Source: Anaerolinea thermophila UNI-1 (GTDB lineage Bacteria; Chloroflexota; Anaerolineae; Anaerolineales; Anaerolineaceae). From it: a stretch of DNA of 64,000 nucleotides. This document shows, in pieces, positions 22,948 through 32,400 of the stretch. Below the pieces are notes generated by a model that did not search any database, was not told the DNA's origin, and was given only the letters and a program-made list of their open reading frames with translations. The position numbers were made by a program, and so were the translations under genes. The stretch lies in the NCBI RefSeq assembly GCF_000199675.1, contig NC_014960.1, positions 1,426,001 to 1,490,000 of the forward strand, in the 5' to 3' direction. The number at the start of each line of letters is the position of its first letter. Position 1 is the stretch's first letter.

Positions 22948-24070
22948 TGGCTTCAGCTAAACGGCTGTATTGAAGGCTTAACATACCTCCAATTTGTACC
23001 TGGATAAGGGGTAAATTTCTGGTAGCTGCCTGGAAAGAGACTTCAGGCGCGGGTGGAATAACCTGAGACACGCTGTACCCCAGCATTTCCTGAATTTGGG
23101 TAACAGAAAGTTGCACGTCTGCACGGATGCGATTGACCACTACCAGTGAGAGCAATTTTCCCTTTCCAAAACCTCTTTGCTTGAGATCTTCGATGAGGAT
23201 ACGGGTGCGGGCAATGGCAGCGGGGAAGGGCTCGGTGACCACAATGATTTCTCTGGTCAGATTCAGAATTTCATCCAGAGCCAAGTGAGTGTTGGTGCCG
23301 ATGTCCAGAAAGGTTACCCGTCCAATCAGGGAGAGTTGATCCACTATGGCTTCCATGCCGGCGGTATTTTTCATCAGAGGAACATCTTTGGCATAGGGAG
23401 AAGCAAGCAGCAGGCGAATGCCATAAGGAACACGGATTAACTCATTCTCAACGGTGGCGATATTGATATCCGAGGGGTTGAGGCGTAAAAGGTTGTTCAA
23501 ACCTTCACAGGACTGGATCCCCAGTTCAGTGCTCCAGGAGCCTTGCCCGGGACGCAGTTCAGCGGCAATGACTTCCTGCTTGGTATTCTGAAAGTAGTTA
23601 ATGGCAACATTAAGAGTGAGGGACGAAACGCCCAGGCCGCCCTTGGCACCGATGACTCCAATTGTGTAGCCCCGTTCTACAGGAACGCCCGTCCGCCCTT
23701 TATTGCGGGAGAGGATTGCGCGCATGTGTGCGGTTAATTCTGCCGGGTGGATGGGTTTGGTCAGGTAGTCATCCGCACCAGCCTCATAACCGGCGATTTT
23801 GTCCTCCACCTGGGCTTTGGCGGTGAACATCAGGATGGGAATGTCGGCAGTTTCAGGTTCTTTGCGCAGGGTACGGGCAACCGAAAATCCATCGACATCG
23901 GGCATCATCACATCCAGCAAAATCAAATCCGGGCGTTCTGTTCGCGCCATGGAAATGGCTTGTGTGCCGTTACTGGCGGCAAGGATTTTGTAACCCTGAC
24001 GCTCCAGCATTAATCCCACCAGCCGGAGCGTCTGTACATCATCATCTACAATCAGAATTTTCTCTGCCAT
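22925..24070 (-). CDS. response-regulator receiver fused to a ParA/CpaE-like ATPase domain
   Basis: 381 residues. The receiver domain (1-120) has the phosphoacceptor D53 (LLDVMMPDVDG), T83 and K105. The second half (135-381) has the CpaE/TadZ-like MinD/ParA fold: IGVIGAKGGLGVSSLTLNVA, later VTFLDIGTN. In the deviant Walker A the first lysine (K143) is kept, but the canonical lysine is replaced by V148, so ATP hydrolysis is doubtful. CpaE proteins position type IV/Flp pilus machinery, but no pilus gene is nearby. Starts at the ATG at 24070. Confidence 0.88.
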   Translation of the reverse strand: MAEKILIVDDDVQTLRLVGLMLERQGYKILAASNGTQAISMARTERPDLILLDVMMPDVDGFSVARTLRKEPETADIPILMFTAKAQVEDKIAGYEAGADDYLTKPIHPAELTAHMRAILSRNKGRTGVPVERGYTIGVIGAKGGLGVSSLTLNVAINYFQNTKQEVIAAELRPGQGSWSTELGIQSCEGLNNLLRLNPSDINIATVENELIRVPYGIRLLLASPYAKDVPLMKNTAGMEAIVDQLSLIGRVTFLDIGTNTHLALDEILNLTREIIVVTEPFPAAIARTRILIEDLKQRGFGKGKLLSLVVVNRIRADVQLSVTQIQEMLGYSVSQVIPPAPEVSFQAATRNLPLIQVQIGGMLSLQYSRLAEAIAERVNV

Positions 24071-24248
24071 TTTGCGCTTCCCCTCTCTGTTGAAAAAGTT
24101 GCCCCTTTGCATTCAGTCTAGCATAAAATGATGTACCAGACAAGTTTATTTTAACTAATCATTAAAACAATCTTTTGAGTAGAAGCCCGGTAGGAGTTGA
24201 GTAATCAGAATCCACTTCTGTTCCACCAAAATATTACTTAACAGGAAG

Positions 24249-25244
24249 CTACTGATGATGAGGAAGGGTTCTGAAGGTAACCATTCCGACCAGTAAAGGG
24301 ACCCAGAAGGTGATTCCCCGGTATGCCATGGTGATGACGGCGGCATCCTCAATGGGAACCTGCAGAGAACGCAACGCCACGGTGAGCACACCTTCCACAA
24401 TTCCGATTCCTGCAGGGGTGGGTGAGACAATCAGGAACAGAGATGCCAGGCTGAACCCCGCAATGACTACCCCAGGAGTAAAGGGAACATGGAATGCCAG
24501 AAACGTCAGGGTGAGAATTCCGATCAAGATGACTTTATTTAACAGCGCCAGCAGAATGGGGCGAATGATTCTTTGCGGATGATGTCGAACGATAGCAATA
24601 CCCTCAGCGGCTTCAAAGGCAAACTCATGAGCACGTTCCTCAGAAAGATATTCTTTTTTGATGAAAGGCTTGAGCAGGCGGTTAACCGTGCGGGCACCCC
24701 ACTGAAGAACGCGTGCAAAGAGTGATGCCGATTGCATACCAATATACAACAAAATTGCCAGTCCAAGTGCTCCAATTAACAGGATTAACGAGGCAATCAC
24801 TTCTGCCCAGTGTAAATTATTACGGTATGCCAGTTCAGCCAGTCCAAAAACCAGCACAAAAAGCACGGCTACATATTCAAGCAGGACAAACATGACCGCC
24901 GCAATGGCAGTTTTTCCGGTAGAGCGGTTATTCGAAGCCGCATCCGACATAAAAATGGCTACACTGCCTAACCCGGCACTGGGCGCCACAATATTTATAA
25001 AGTTTACCGCTGTAGCCACACGCGTCATGTGGAGGGCAGAGACAGGCATATCCAGAATGGCATAGATGGCTTGATAGGTCAGCCCTAAATTAAAAAACCA
25101 GCCCCCTAACAGGACAATAGCCAGGGCTATCCAACCAAAGTCTCCCCTCTGGAGAACCTTACCGATATCTTGCATTTCTGCGGCTCGTCCAATGATGAAA
25201 AGGATGCCAAGCAGAAGGACAAGTGCGATGAGAAACTTTTTCAC
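24249..25244 (-). CDS. flippase-like integral membrane protein (LPG synthase transmembrane / UPF0104 family)
   Basis: 331 residues, about eight membrane segments, with the family signatures NFINIVAPSAGLGSVAIFM (around 82-100) and SPTPAGIGIVEGVLTVALRSLQVP (near 282-305). It corresponds to the membrane half of lysyl-phosphatidylglycerol synthase without the catalytic domain; such proteins are thought to move lipids or glycolipids. It begins with GTG 7 nt after a perfect TATAAT, so it is probably translated from a leaderless mRNA. Neighbours give no clue to its substrate. Confidence 0.87.
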   Translation of the reverse strand: MKKFLIALVLLLGILFIIGRAAEMQDIGKVLQRGDFGWIALAIVLLGGWFFNLGLTYQAIYAILDMPVSALHMTRVATAVNFINIVAPSAGLGSVAIFMSDAASNNRSTGKTAIAAVMFVLLEYVAVLFVLVFGLAELAYRNNLHWAEVIASLILLIGALGLAILLYIGMQSASLFARVLQWGARTVNRLLKPFIKKEYLSEERAHEFAFEAAEGIAIVRHHPQRIIRPILLALLNKVILIGILTLTFLAFHVPFTPGVVIAGFSLASLFLIVSPTPAGIGIVEGVLTVALRSLQVPIEDAAVITMAYRGITFWVPLLVGMVTFRTLPHHQ

Positions 25245-25251
25245 ATCCCCG

Positions 25252-25257
25252 ATTATA
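25252..25257 (-). promoter_or_regulatory. -10 box for the 25244 gene, leaderless start
   Basis: TATAAT on the minus strand, then 7 nt (CGGGGAT) and the GTG start codon. TTAAGT at a 17-nt spacing is a poor -35. Confidence 0.6.
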
Positions 25258-25283
25258 ATGTTGAATTCTTTCTGACTTAAGAC

Positions 25284-25318
25284 AAAACACAGGTTGGACG
25301 AAAAAAAGCCAACCTGTG
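25284..25318 (-). terminator. terminator of ctpA
   Basis: 10-bp perfect stem CACAGGTTGG (25288-25297) with CCAACCTGTG (25309-25318), 11-nt loop, followed on the minus strand by TTTTGTC. Confidence 0.8.
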
Positions 25319-25347
25319 CATCATTTGAGGGGTCAAAATCTAAAAAT

Positions 25348-26592
25348 TTACGGGGCAGGATTTCCGCTTTTTAGCAATTCAATGGCTTTATCCAGTTGAG
25401 GGTCTTTTTCGGCTTTGATATCTTCTTCGGTCATGGGAACTTCAACATCAGGGGTCAGACCGGTACCGTTGATTTGCCTTTTGTTGGGAGTCAGCCAGCG
25501 GGCTACCGTGACCCGAATGGCGCCCTGGTCATTGTCCAGAGCCACCCAGTTTTGCACCGAGCCTTTCCCAAAAGAGGTGGTGCCCACCAGGATACCCCGT
25601 TGATAATCCTGAATAGCCCCTGCGGTAATTTCAGAGGCAGAAGCGGTACCTTCGTTAATCAGTACTACCAGGGGAATTTTCGTAGCCAGTCCTCCAGGGA
25701 TCGCGTTAAAGGATTTTTCCCGCCCATCCCCATACTGCTCATACATCACCACGCCTTTATCGATAAACTGCGATACCACCTCTATAGCAGTGGTGAGATA
25801 GCCGCCTCCATTGTTCCGTAAATCCAGTACCAGCCCTTTGGGATTTTGTTTGAGGATTTCTTTCAAGGCGTTTTTGAGTTCGTCTGTAGTTTTTTCTCCA
25901 AAGGTGAAAAGCCGGATATAACCGATTCCATCATCGAGCATTTTGCTCTCTACGCTTGGAATGGTAATTTTAGCCCGGATGATGGTAAATTCTAGGGGCT
26001 CACTTTCCCCTTCCCGTTGAACAGTCAGGGTCACCTGAGTACCGGCTGGCCCAAGGATTCGCCTCAGCACCAGATTACCGTCTATACCGGTCATATCTTC
26101 GCCATTAACCTTGAGGATAATATCTCCGGCTTTCAATCCAGCTTTTTCTGCCGGAGAGTTGGGCATGGGACTGATGATTTTCACATATGCGCCGGTAATA
26201 TCTACCCACGCACCGATGCCTTCGTATTCTCCGCTCATTGGCATATTGGCTTGGCGATATTGATCTGGGTCCATGTAAGAGGTGTGCGGGTCTCCCAAGG
26301 ACTGAAGCATCCCGCTGATAGCACCACGCATGAGTTTTTCCTGATTGACTGGTTGTTCTACATACTGGTCATTCACAATATTCCAGGCTTCCCAGAAAGG
26401 CTTGAATAAGGTTTGTAAGTCTTCGGGGGTTCCACCTGTGGTAGAGGCAGACGAAATAAAGGGACCGGTAGGCGTGGTAGAAGCACTACGATTGGGAAGC
26501 AGCCACCCTACGACGATTCCTCCGGAAAAGGCTCCAGCCAGAAGGATCAACGCAATAAACCCGAGCACAAAGTAACGAATAGATTTATTCAT
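25348..26592 (-). CDS. C-terminal processing protease, S41 family, membrane-anchored
   Basis: Exported serine protease of the CtpA/CtpB/Prc type (414 aa). An N-terminal signal-anchor helix (about 8-30), a helical segment, a PDZ domain (about 120-205) and the protease core follow. The catalytic Ser-Lys dyad is S318 (NEGTASASEIT) and K343 (FGKGSVQ), with the usual 25-residue spacing. AGGAG precedes the ATG. TATAAT at 26657-26662 (minus) is a likely -10, giving a leader of about 60 nt. Probable roles are processing of exported or envelope proteins. Confidence 0.94.
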   Translation of the reverse strand: MNKSIRYFVLGFIALILLAGAFSGGIVVGWLLPNRSASTTPTGPFISSASTTGGTPEDLQTLFKPFWEAWNIVNDQYVEQPVNQEKLMRGAISGMLQSLGDPHTSYMDPDQYRQANMPMSGEYEGIGAWVDITGAYVKIISPMPNSPAEKAGLKAGDIILKVNGEDMTGIDGNLVLRRILGPAGTQVTLTVQREGESEPLEFTIIRAKITIPSVESKMLDDGIGYIRLFTFGEKTTDELKNALKEILKQNPKGLVLDLRNNGGGYLTTAIEVVSQFIDKGVVMYEQYGDGREKSFNAIPGGLATKIPLVVLINEGTASASEITAGAIQDYQRGILVGTTSFGKGSVQNWVALDNDQGAIRVTVARWLTPNKRQINGTGLTPDVEVPMTEEDIKAEKDPQLDKAIELLKSGNPAP

Positions 26593-26681
26593 AAGTTACT
26601 CCTTGCCATGAGGGTATCACGGCAGGTTTAGGATAGAATGAGAACTCCTTTGCCGGATTATACAACAGACTTCTTTCCGTT

Positions 26682-26915
26682 TCATTCTTTCTTTGAGGAA
26701 GAATTAATCTCACGAACTTTACGAGCCAGTTCCGAGATTTGTTCCTCTTCCTGGCCAAAGGGCTTTTGAAGAGCCTGAAAAGAGCGCTTGAGGATCTGAA
26801 TTTCTGGAATATCCCCTTTACTCTTAAAAAATTCGTATAACCATAAATTAAACCCGATAATTACGAGAAGCAGGAAACCGATAGCGCACCAACCTGCCAG
26901 TCCAAGGTCTTTCAT
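26682..26915 (-). CDS. small single-pass membrane protein of unknown function
   Basis: 77 residues: a short N terminus, one membrane helix (about 8-27, GWCAIGFLLLVIIGFNLWLY) and a charged, probably helical tail (QEEEQISELARKVREINSSSKKE). Not recognised. It begins in an ATGA overlap with the stop of the HAD phosphatase gene, which supports that it is a real coupled gene. ctpA follows, but has its own promoter. Confidence 0.7.
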   Translation of the reverse strand: MKDLGLAGWCAIGFLLLVIIGFNLWLYEFFKSKGDIPEIQILKRSFQALQKPFGQEEEQISELARKVREINSSSKKE

Positions 26916-27568
26916 GACCGATTGACCTCCTTGAGCAATGGATCAAGTACCTGGGGCAGATATTGCAGGTAGGGGATATGGGCATGGCAATCGGTGCAAT
27001 TCTTTTCCGGATAAACATGAATGGTGTAAAACCCCAGTTCTTTAGCCGTACGCAGGTTTGCGACATTATCGTCCAGGTAGATGCATTCCTCCGCACGAAG
27101 ATTCCCCGCTTTTTCCAATGCTTTTTGAAAGGCTTCCGGCAAAGGTTTGCAGTAGGGCAACATATCCATGATGTCAATGATTTGTTCGAAGATCCCATTT
27201 AACTCCAGAATGTTCAGCACTCGCAAGGCATGATTTCGATCGGCATTTGTCAGGATGATTTTGCGGAGAGGATACCGTTCGAGAAGGGCACGGAGTTCGG
27301 GAGTAGGGTGTAGAAACTCTCTCAGGGGGATGTCATGAACAAATTCCAGGTAATCGGCAGGGTCAATACCACGCGTCAGCATTAATCCCCGGAGAGTGGT
27401 CCCGTAGGTTCGGTACAGGTTTTCTCTTAATACCGGCACTTCGCTGGCATCAATGCCCACTCGGGTTTCCATGTACTTGTTGATTTTCTCTCCGATGGCA
27501 TCCCATACTCCTTTTTCAGGGGGATAAATGGTATCGTCCAAGTCAATAAAGAGTGTGGTGAATGTCAT
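26912..27568 (-). CDS. HAD-superfamily hydrolase, pyrimidine 5'-nucleotidase type
   Basis: 218 residues from the ATG at 27568. The nucleophile motif is FIDLDDTIY (D9, D11), with ILTNAD as the Thr/Asn motif II, K in the GYCKP-like PYCKPLPEAF segment and IYLDDN as the last acidic motif. The overall pattern fits SDT1/PHM8-like pyrimidine 5'-nucleotidases; the substrate remains to be shown. The ATG lies 6 nt after a TATACT box (27575-27580), so the mRNA is probably leaderless. It is divergent from mutL, with only 68 nt between. Confidence 0.87.
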   Translation of the reverse strand: MTFTTLFIDLDDTIYPPEKGVWDAIGEKINKYMETRVGIDASEVPVLRENLYRTYGTTLRGLMLTRGIDPADYLEFVHDIPLREFLHPTPELRALLERYPLRKIILTNADRNHALRVLNILELNGIFEQIIDIMDMLPYCKPLPEAFQKALEKAGNLRAEECIYLDDNVANLRTAKELGFYTIHVYPEKNCTDCHAHIPYLQYLPQVLDPLLKEVNRS

Positions 27569-27574
27569 AGGCAA

Positions 27575-27580
27575 AGTATA
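27575..27580 (-). promoter_or_regulatory. -10 box for the HAD phosphatase gene, leaderless start
   Basis: TATACT on the minus strand, 6 nt (TTGCCT) before the ATG at 27568. Divergent from the mutL promoter. Confidence 0.6.
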
Positions 27581-27623
27581 CCGTATTCTTTTGAAATGCT
27601 CGAAGCAGAGTCTGAGATTATTG

Positions 27624-27629
27624 TATAAT
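27624..27629 (+). promoter_or_regulatory. -10 box for mutL, leaderless start
   Basis: TATAAT followed by CCAAACC and the ATG at 27637. No Shine-Dalgarno can fit, since the predicted transcript starts at the ATG. Confidence 0.65.
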
Positions 27630-27636
27630 CCAAACC

Positions 27637-29397
27637 ATGCCAATTCATCTCTTACCGGAAGAGGTTGCTTCTCAAATCGCTGCCGGCGAAGTGGTCGAGC
27701 GTCCGGCATCGGTGGTCAAGGAATTGATTGAAAATGCTCTGGATGCTCATGCCCGACAGATTGTCGTGCGTGTTGAGAATGCCGGACGTCGAGCAATTGA
27801 AGTTGCCGATGATGGGGATGGTATTCCTCAAAGTGAGCTGGCGCTGGCAGTAATGCGCCATGCTACCAGCAAACTTCAAACAGCGGAAGATTTGTTCCGC
27901 ATTGCTACGTTGGGCTTTCGTGGGGAAGCCCTGGCATCTATTGCTTCTGTTTCTCATTTTTCGCTGGTTTCGCGTCCGGCTCATCAATCTGTAGCAGCAC
28001 GCATCCGGGTAGATGGGGGAAAAATAGGTACAGTGGAGGTAGTGGGTGCGCCTGTGGGTACGCTGGTGCGTGTAGAAGACCTGTTTTTCAATGTGCCTGC
28101 TCGTTTGAAGTTTCTCAAACGTGATCAAACAGAACGCCAGCAGATTGATGCCCTGGTTACCCGCTATGCTCTGGCATATCCTCAGGTACGCTTTCAACTC
28201 TTTCATGATGGAACACCCATTTTCCAAACCACTGGAAATGGAAACCGACGGGAAGTATTGGCACAACTGTATGATGTGGAGATTTCCCGACAAATGCTGG
28301 AAGTGGAATACGAAGACGAGATGGTCTCGGTTTCTGGTTTTACCAGCCCGGTGGGATTGACGCGTTCAAACCGAAAAGAAATAACGTTCTTTGTCAATGG
28401 ACGTTGGGTGCAGGATACGGCTTTAAGCACCGCTTTGCTCCAAGCCTACCATACCCTGCTTATGGTCGGGCGTTACCCGATGGCGATTCTCTTTATCAAC
28501 CTGCATCCCGAAGAAGTGGATGTCAATGTGCACCCCACAAAAGCCGAGGTGCGCTTCCGCAACCCCGATCGTGTCTTCAGCGCTGTTTCCAGAGCGGTGC
28601 GCCGGTCTTTGATGATTTCCAATCCTGTACCTTCGGTAGTTCCCCCTTCGGTATGGCAACGTCCCTTATCGACTCCACAGATTGACCCGGCTTGGGAAAT
28701 GTCCCGTCAGGCTCAAAACCTATGGACGACTTCTGAGCAAACCGGAGAAACGACGGTTTCTCCAACTCCGGAGAATCTTCCTCAGGCAACTCAATCTCCG
28801 CTTCCTTCCGGCGTGTTGCCCTTGTTGCGTCTGGTAGGGCAGGTTGCCATGGCTTACCTTGTAGCAGAAGGTCCTGATGGCTTGTACCTCATTGATCAAC
28901 ACGCTGCCCATGAGCGTGTGTTATTTGAGCGTTTTATTCAGAAGAAGGGCGAAGGTATTCCGGCGCAAGCCTTACTGGAGCCAGCACTGGTTCATCTTTC
29001 TCCCTCTCAGGCAAGGTTGCTGGAAGATGAGGTGGATACGCTGAATCGGCTGGGGTTTCACATTGAGCCTTTTGGTCCTTCCACGTTTCGGGTGAGCGCT
29101 ATTCCTGCGCTACTGTCGGGGGCAGATCCTGTCCAGGCCGTTCGTGCTGTAGTGGAAGATTTTGAAGAGGACGAAACGCCGCTTCAATCGGAGGTGGAGG
29201 CACGTCTGATTGCCCGTATTTGCAAGCGTACAGCCGTCAAAGCCGGGCAGGTTCTTTCGCCTGAAGAACAACGAGCCTTGTTGCGCGATTTAGAAGCCTG
29301 TCAATCCCCGCGCACCTGCCCTCATGGGCGTCCGACCATGATTCATCTTTCAGCAGACTTGCTGGAACGCCAATTTGGGCGCAAGGGAGCACGATAA
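27637..29397 (+). CDS. mutL: DNA mismatch repair protein MutL (endonuclease type)
   Basis: 586 residues. N-terminal GHKL ATPase with LIENALDAHA, DDGDGI and FRGEALASI, followed by an S5-like domain, a linker around 325-390 and the C-terminal dimerisation domain. The latter carries DQHAAHERVLFE, which fits the metal-binding endonuclease motif DQHA(x)2E(x)4E, and a CPHGRP motif near 565. So this MutL should nick DNA itself and no MutH is needed. mutS is not in the window. The gene ends at a convergent terminator. Confidence 0.95.
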   Translation: MPIHLLPEEVASQIAAGEVVERPASVVKELIENALDAHARQIVVRVENAGRRAIEVADDGDGIPQSELALAVMRHATSKLQTAEDLFRIATLGFRGEALASIASVSHFSLVSRPAHQSVAARIRVDGGKIGTVEVVGAPVGTLVRVEDLFFNVPARLKFLKRDQTERQQIDALVTRYALAYPQVRFQLFHDGTPIFQTTGNGNRREVLAQLYDVEISRQMLEVEYEDEMVSVSGFTSPVGLTRSNRKEITFFVNGRWVQDTALSTALLQAYHTLLMVGRYPMAILFINLHPEEVDVNVHPTKAEVRFRNPDRVFSAVSRAVRRSLMISNPVPSVVPPSVWQRPLSTPQIDPAWEMSRQAQNLWTTSEQTGETTVSPTPENLPQATQSPLPSGVLPLLRLVGQVAMAYLVAEGPDGLYLIDQHAAHERVLFERFIQKKGEGIPAQALLEPALVHLSPSQARLLEDEVDTLNRLGFHIEPFGPSTFRVSAIPALLSGADPVQAVRAVVEDFEEDETPLQSEVEARLIARICKRTAVKAGQVLSPEEQRALLRDLEACQSPRTCPHGRPTMIHLSADLLERQFGRKGAR

Positions 29398-29399
29398 GC

Positions 29400-29437
29400 A
29401 AAAGAGCGGAGCATCTTTCGTCACGCTCCGCTCTTTT
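29400..29437. terminator. bidirectional terminator between mutL and the 29455 gene
   Basis: 13-bp perfect stem AAAAGAGCGGAGC (29400-29412) with GCTCCGCTCTTTT (29425-29437), 12-nt loop, between convergent genes. Confidence 0.85.
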
Positions 29438-29454
29438 GAGGCACAGAATTTCTC

Positions 29455-32400
29455 TTATGGCAGGGTAAAACGTAATAAGCGATTGTTCGCCCCATCGCTC
29501 ACCCAGACTTTGCCATCGGTGTCGATAGCAAGCCCTGAAGCCAACCCAAATCCATCGTAATTTGTGCTGTAATATCCCCAGCCGCGCACGAATGTACCGT
29601 CGGCGTTGAATTCCAGCACCCGGTATCCTTCCGGGTCGGTGACAAAGACATGCCCGTTGACCGGTGAAATTTTCAGGAAGGGCTTGTTCTCCAGAGATTG
29701 CCCGTACCACCCAGCAATTTCCCATTGTCGAATGGGGGTGAATACGGTACCGGAAGTGTCGGGTACGAAAACCTGCACACGTTGATTCCAGGTATCGGCA
29801 ATGTATACCAGCCCATCCTGGTCAATGGCGATTCCTACTGGCTCATCAAATTGTCCCACATCCAGCCCCGCTGTGCCAAATTGAGCCACGAATGTTCCAT
29901 TGGGCTCAAAGATTGCCACGCGCTTGTTGCCGGTATCGGTGACGTAAACTCGCCCTCGCTGATCAATTGCCAAGCCACGCGGTCCCCAGAAAGCATCGGG
30001 GGTTTCTGCCTGTCCGAAGTATCCCCACATACGCAGGAAGGTGCCGTCTGGGGTGAAGGCTTGCACACGGTGATTCCAGGTGTCGGTGACAAATACCGTT
30101 CCATCCAATCCTACGGCAACGTCCCATGGTTCATTGAAAGTGCCGCCGGGGGCATCACCCTGGACCAGGTCGGCAAACGTACCCCATTGATGCAACAGTG
30201 TGCCATCGGCGGCGAAGTGCTGAATGCGGTGGTTGCGGGAGTCGGCAACATACAGAGTGCCGTCAGGCGCAATTGCCATACCGCGAGGTGCCTGCAATTC
30301 TCCCGGATTGATTCCGCTGGTGCCGATTACGCGATCAGGGGTCAGAGAGATCATCCCTGCTTCGTAAGGATCCTGCGGAGAAGTTTCTTCAACCGTCTCA
30401 GGTTGTACTCCGAATTCCCACATCTTACCAATCACGTCCTTGCGGATGTACACCCGCATTCGGGCAGCGGGTGACCAGTTTTCAAGAGTCAGGTCGGTGC
30501 GATTGGTCAATCGGGCGTATTTCTGGTAATCGCGGTTCAGCCAGATATCCCACAAAGCCGCCCGGTATTCTGGAGAGGTAATGGCATTTCGGATTCTCTC
30601 CCAGGTCAGATTCTTATAATCTTCCATGGGCCACCACAGGCGCATGTATTCAAATTGGATGTAATTATCGCCAACCACGGGGTCAATCTTATTGAACACA
30701 TCTTCTCCGGCGATAATGACGGATGCTTCTCTCAGGTCGCGGGTTGGCTGCGAACCAAAAGCCCGGGCGTTCGGGTAATACCGCAAATACCAGATGAACG
30801 GATAATTGGCATCTCCGGAATAGGCTACGACCAAGTCTCGTCCCCGGGTCAGGCGTTGCGAAATTTCCTCAATCTGTTTGAAGACCTGCTTGGGACCCGG
30901 TGCGGCGTGAGCATAAACCAGATATTCTGTGGGGTAATCATAGTTGATGAAAGATGCCCGATAGGCTGCGCGAGCGGTAAGGATGGTAAGGATGGCAAAA
31001 AAGGTCAGGGTACCCAATCGCAAAACCTGACGGGTTTCCCACTGGCGGAATGTGTAGAAAAGTCCGGCTAATGTTGCCAGCGCAGTGAGGGTGGACAATA
31101 AAAATTGCCCGGTGGCTTGAAGTTGGGTTAAAGAGTTTCCGGCAAAGGGCGGGTTGGTTCCCAACACACTTCCCAAAGCCATCGAGGTGCTGGTGAGGAA
31201 AACGGGAAGCAGTGCCAGCCCAATCCATCCTTCCGGGCGCAGCACAGATTTCCAATCGGTGGTATCAATCAGGTAGCCGATGCCCCATCCACCCGCCAGT
31301 AAAAATCCCATGGTGATATGCACGGTAAGCCAGGGCATTTTTTCTCCCGCAATGCTGAAGGCAATCAGGCTGGTGATGCCCCAGTAAACCAGGAACAACA
31401 ATACGGGCAACGGCTGAGTCCTGGCATAAAAAACCTTTAAACTGAACGGTTCGGAAGGCCCTGAGGCAAGGTCGTTGGTATCCTGAGGGATTCCTGTATC
31501 CTGGTTTTCTCCAAGAGCGGTTTCGGTTTCCTGTTGTGTTCCAGAGTCTTCATCCAATGCTGGACTGATGCCCGGCTTATGGGCAAATTTTCTGTATTTT
31601 GCGCCAAAATACACTGCCAGGAGCGTACCCAGCACCCCAAGATACTCGTAAATAGGTAACTGTACCAGCGCAAAATAGTAAATGGGTTGGGTGCCTCGAT
31701 ATTCTCCCTGCTGGCTTAACCAGTACCCCAAACTGCCTACGATTCCGCTGAAGAATCCGTTTGTGTAAGTGAACATGGTGGTGTAGAAGAACGCATAAAC
31801 GGTGTAAAACAAAAAGGCATTCTTCAGCCAGAGTTTCCAGTTCCATAAGATCCCAATGCCAGCGGAGAGGAGAAATAGAAAGATGAGAAAGCCACCGGTC
31901 ATCAATCTACCGCTCGCAGAGGTATAGTCAAGAGGATCCCCTCCAAGCATTTTCACCGGAAAAGCCGTTAGTTGAGGGAGGACGAGCGTACCGGTGAGCA
32001 GAAGCAAGTTGAAAGAGCGCAGTTGTTTTAACTGCTCCCAACCGAGATCCCGAATAAGAAGAACAAAACCTGCTCCTCCGCTGAGCAACGCGCCGAGCAC
32101 CAGCCCCAGTTCAATGGCAACTCGGGCGCTGGCTGGTGCAGGTCCCGGGGCACTTGCCGATGCGGGTTTCGCAGTGGCTACGCCATAACCAATGGCAAGG
32201 AAAATCAGGAGTAGAGCCAGCCCAAACAAAGCAAGAATGGTTGTCGAACGACGCAAGTGCTCCCCTTCGGCGCGGAAAATTTCAGCCAGGAAAAGGAGGA
32301 GCAGAAACACCAGCAATTGGGCAAGGTAAATATAAGCCGTTTCTTTGGTGATGAAGTGCATTACAATGCTGGCGGTTAACAGGTAAAGGGAAAGTTTATC

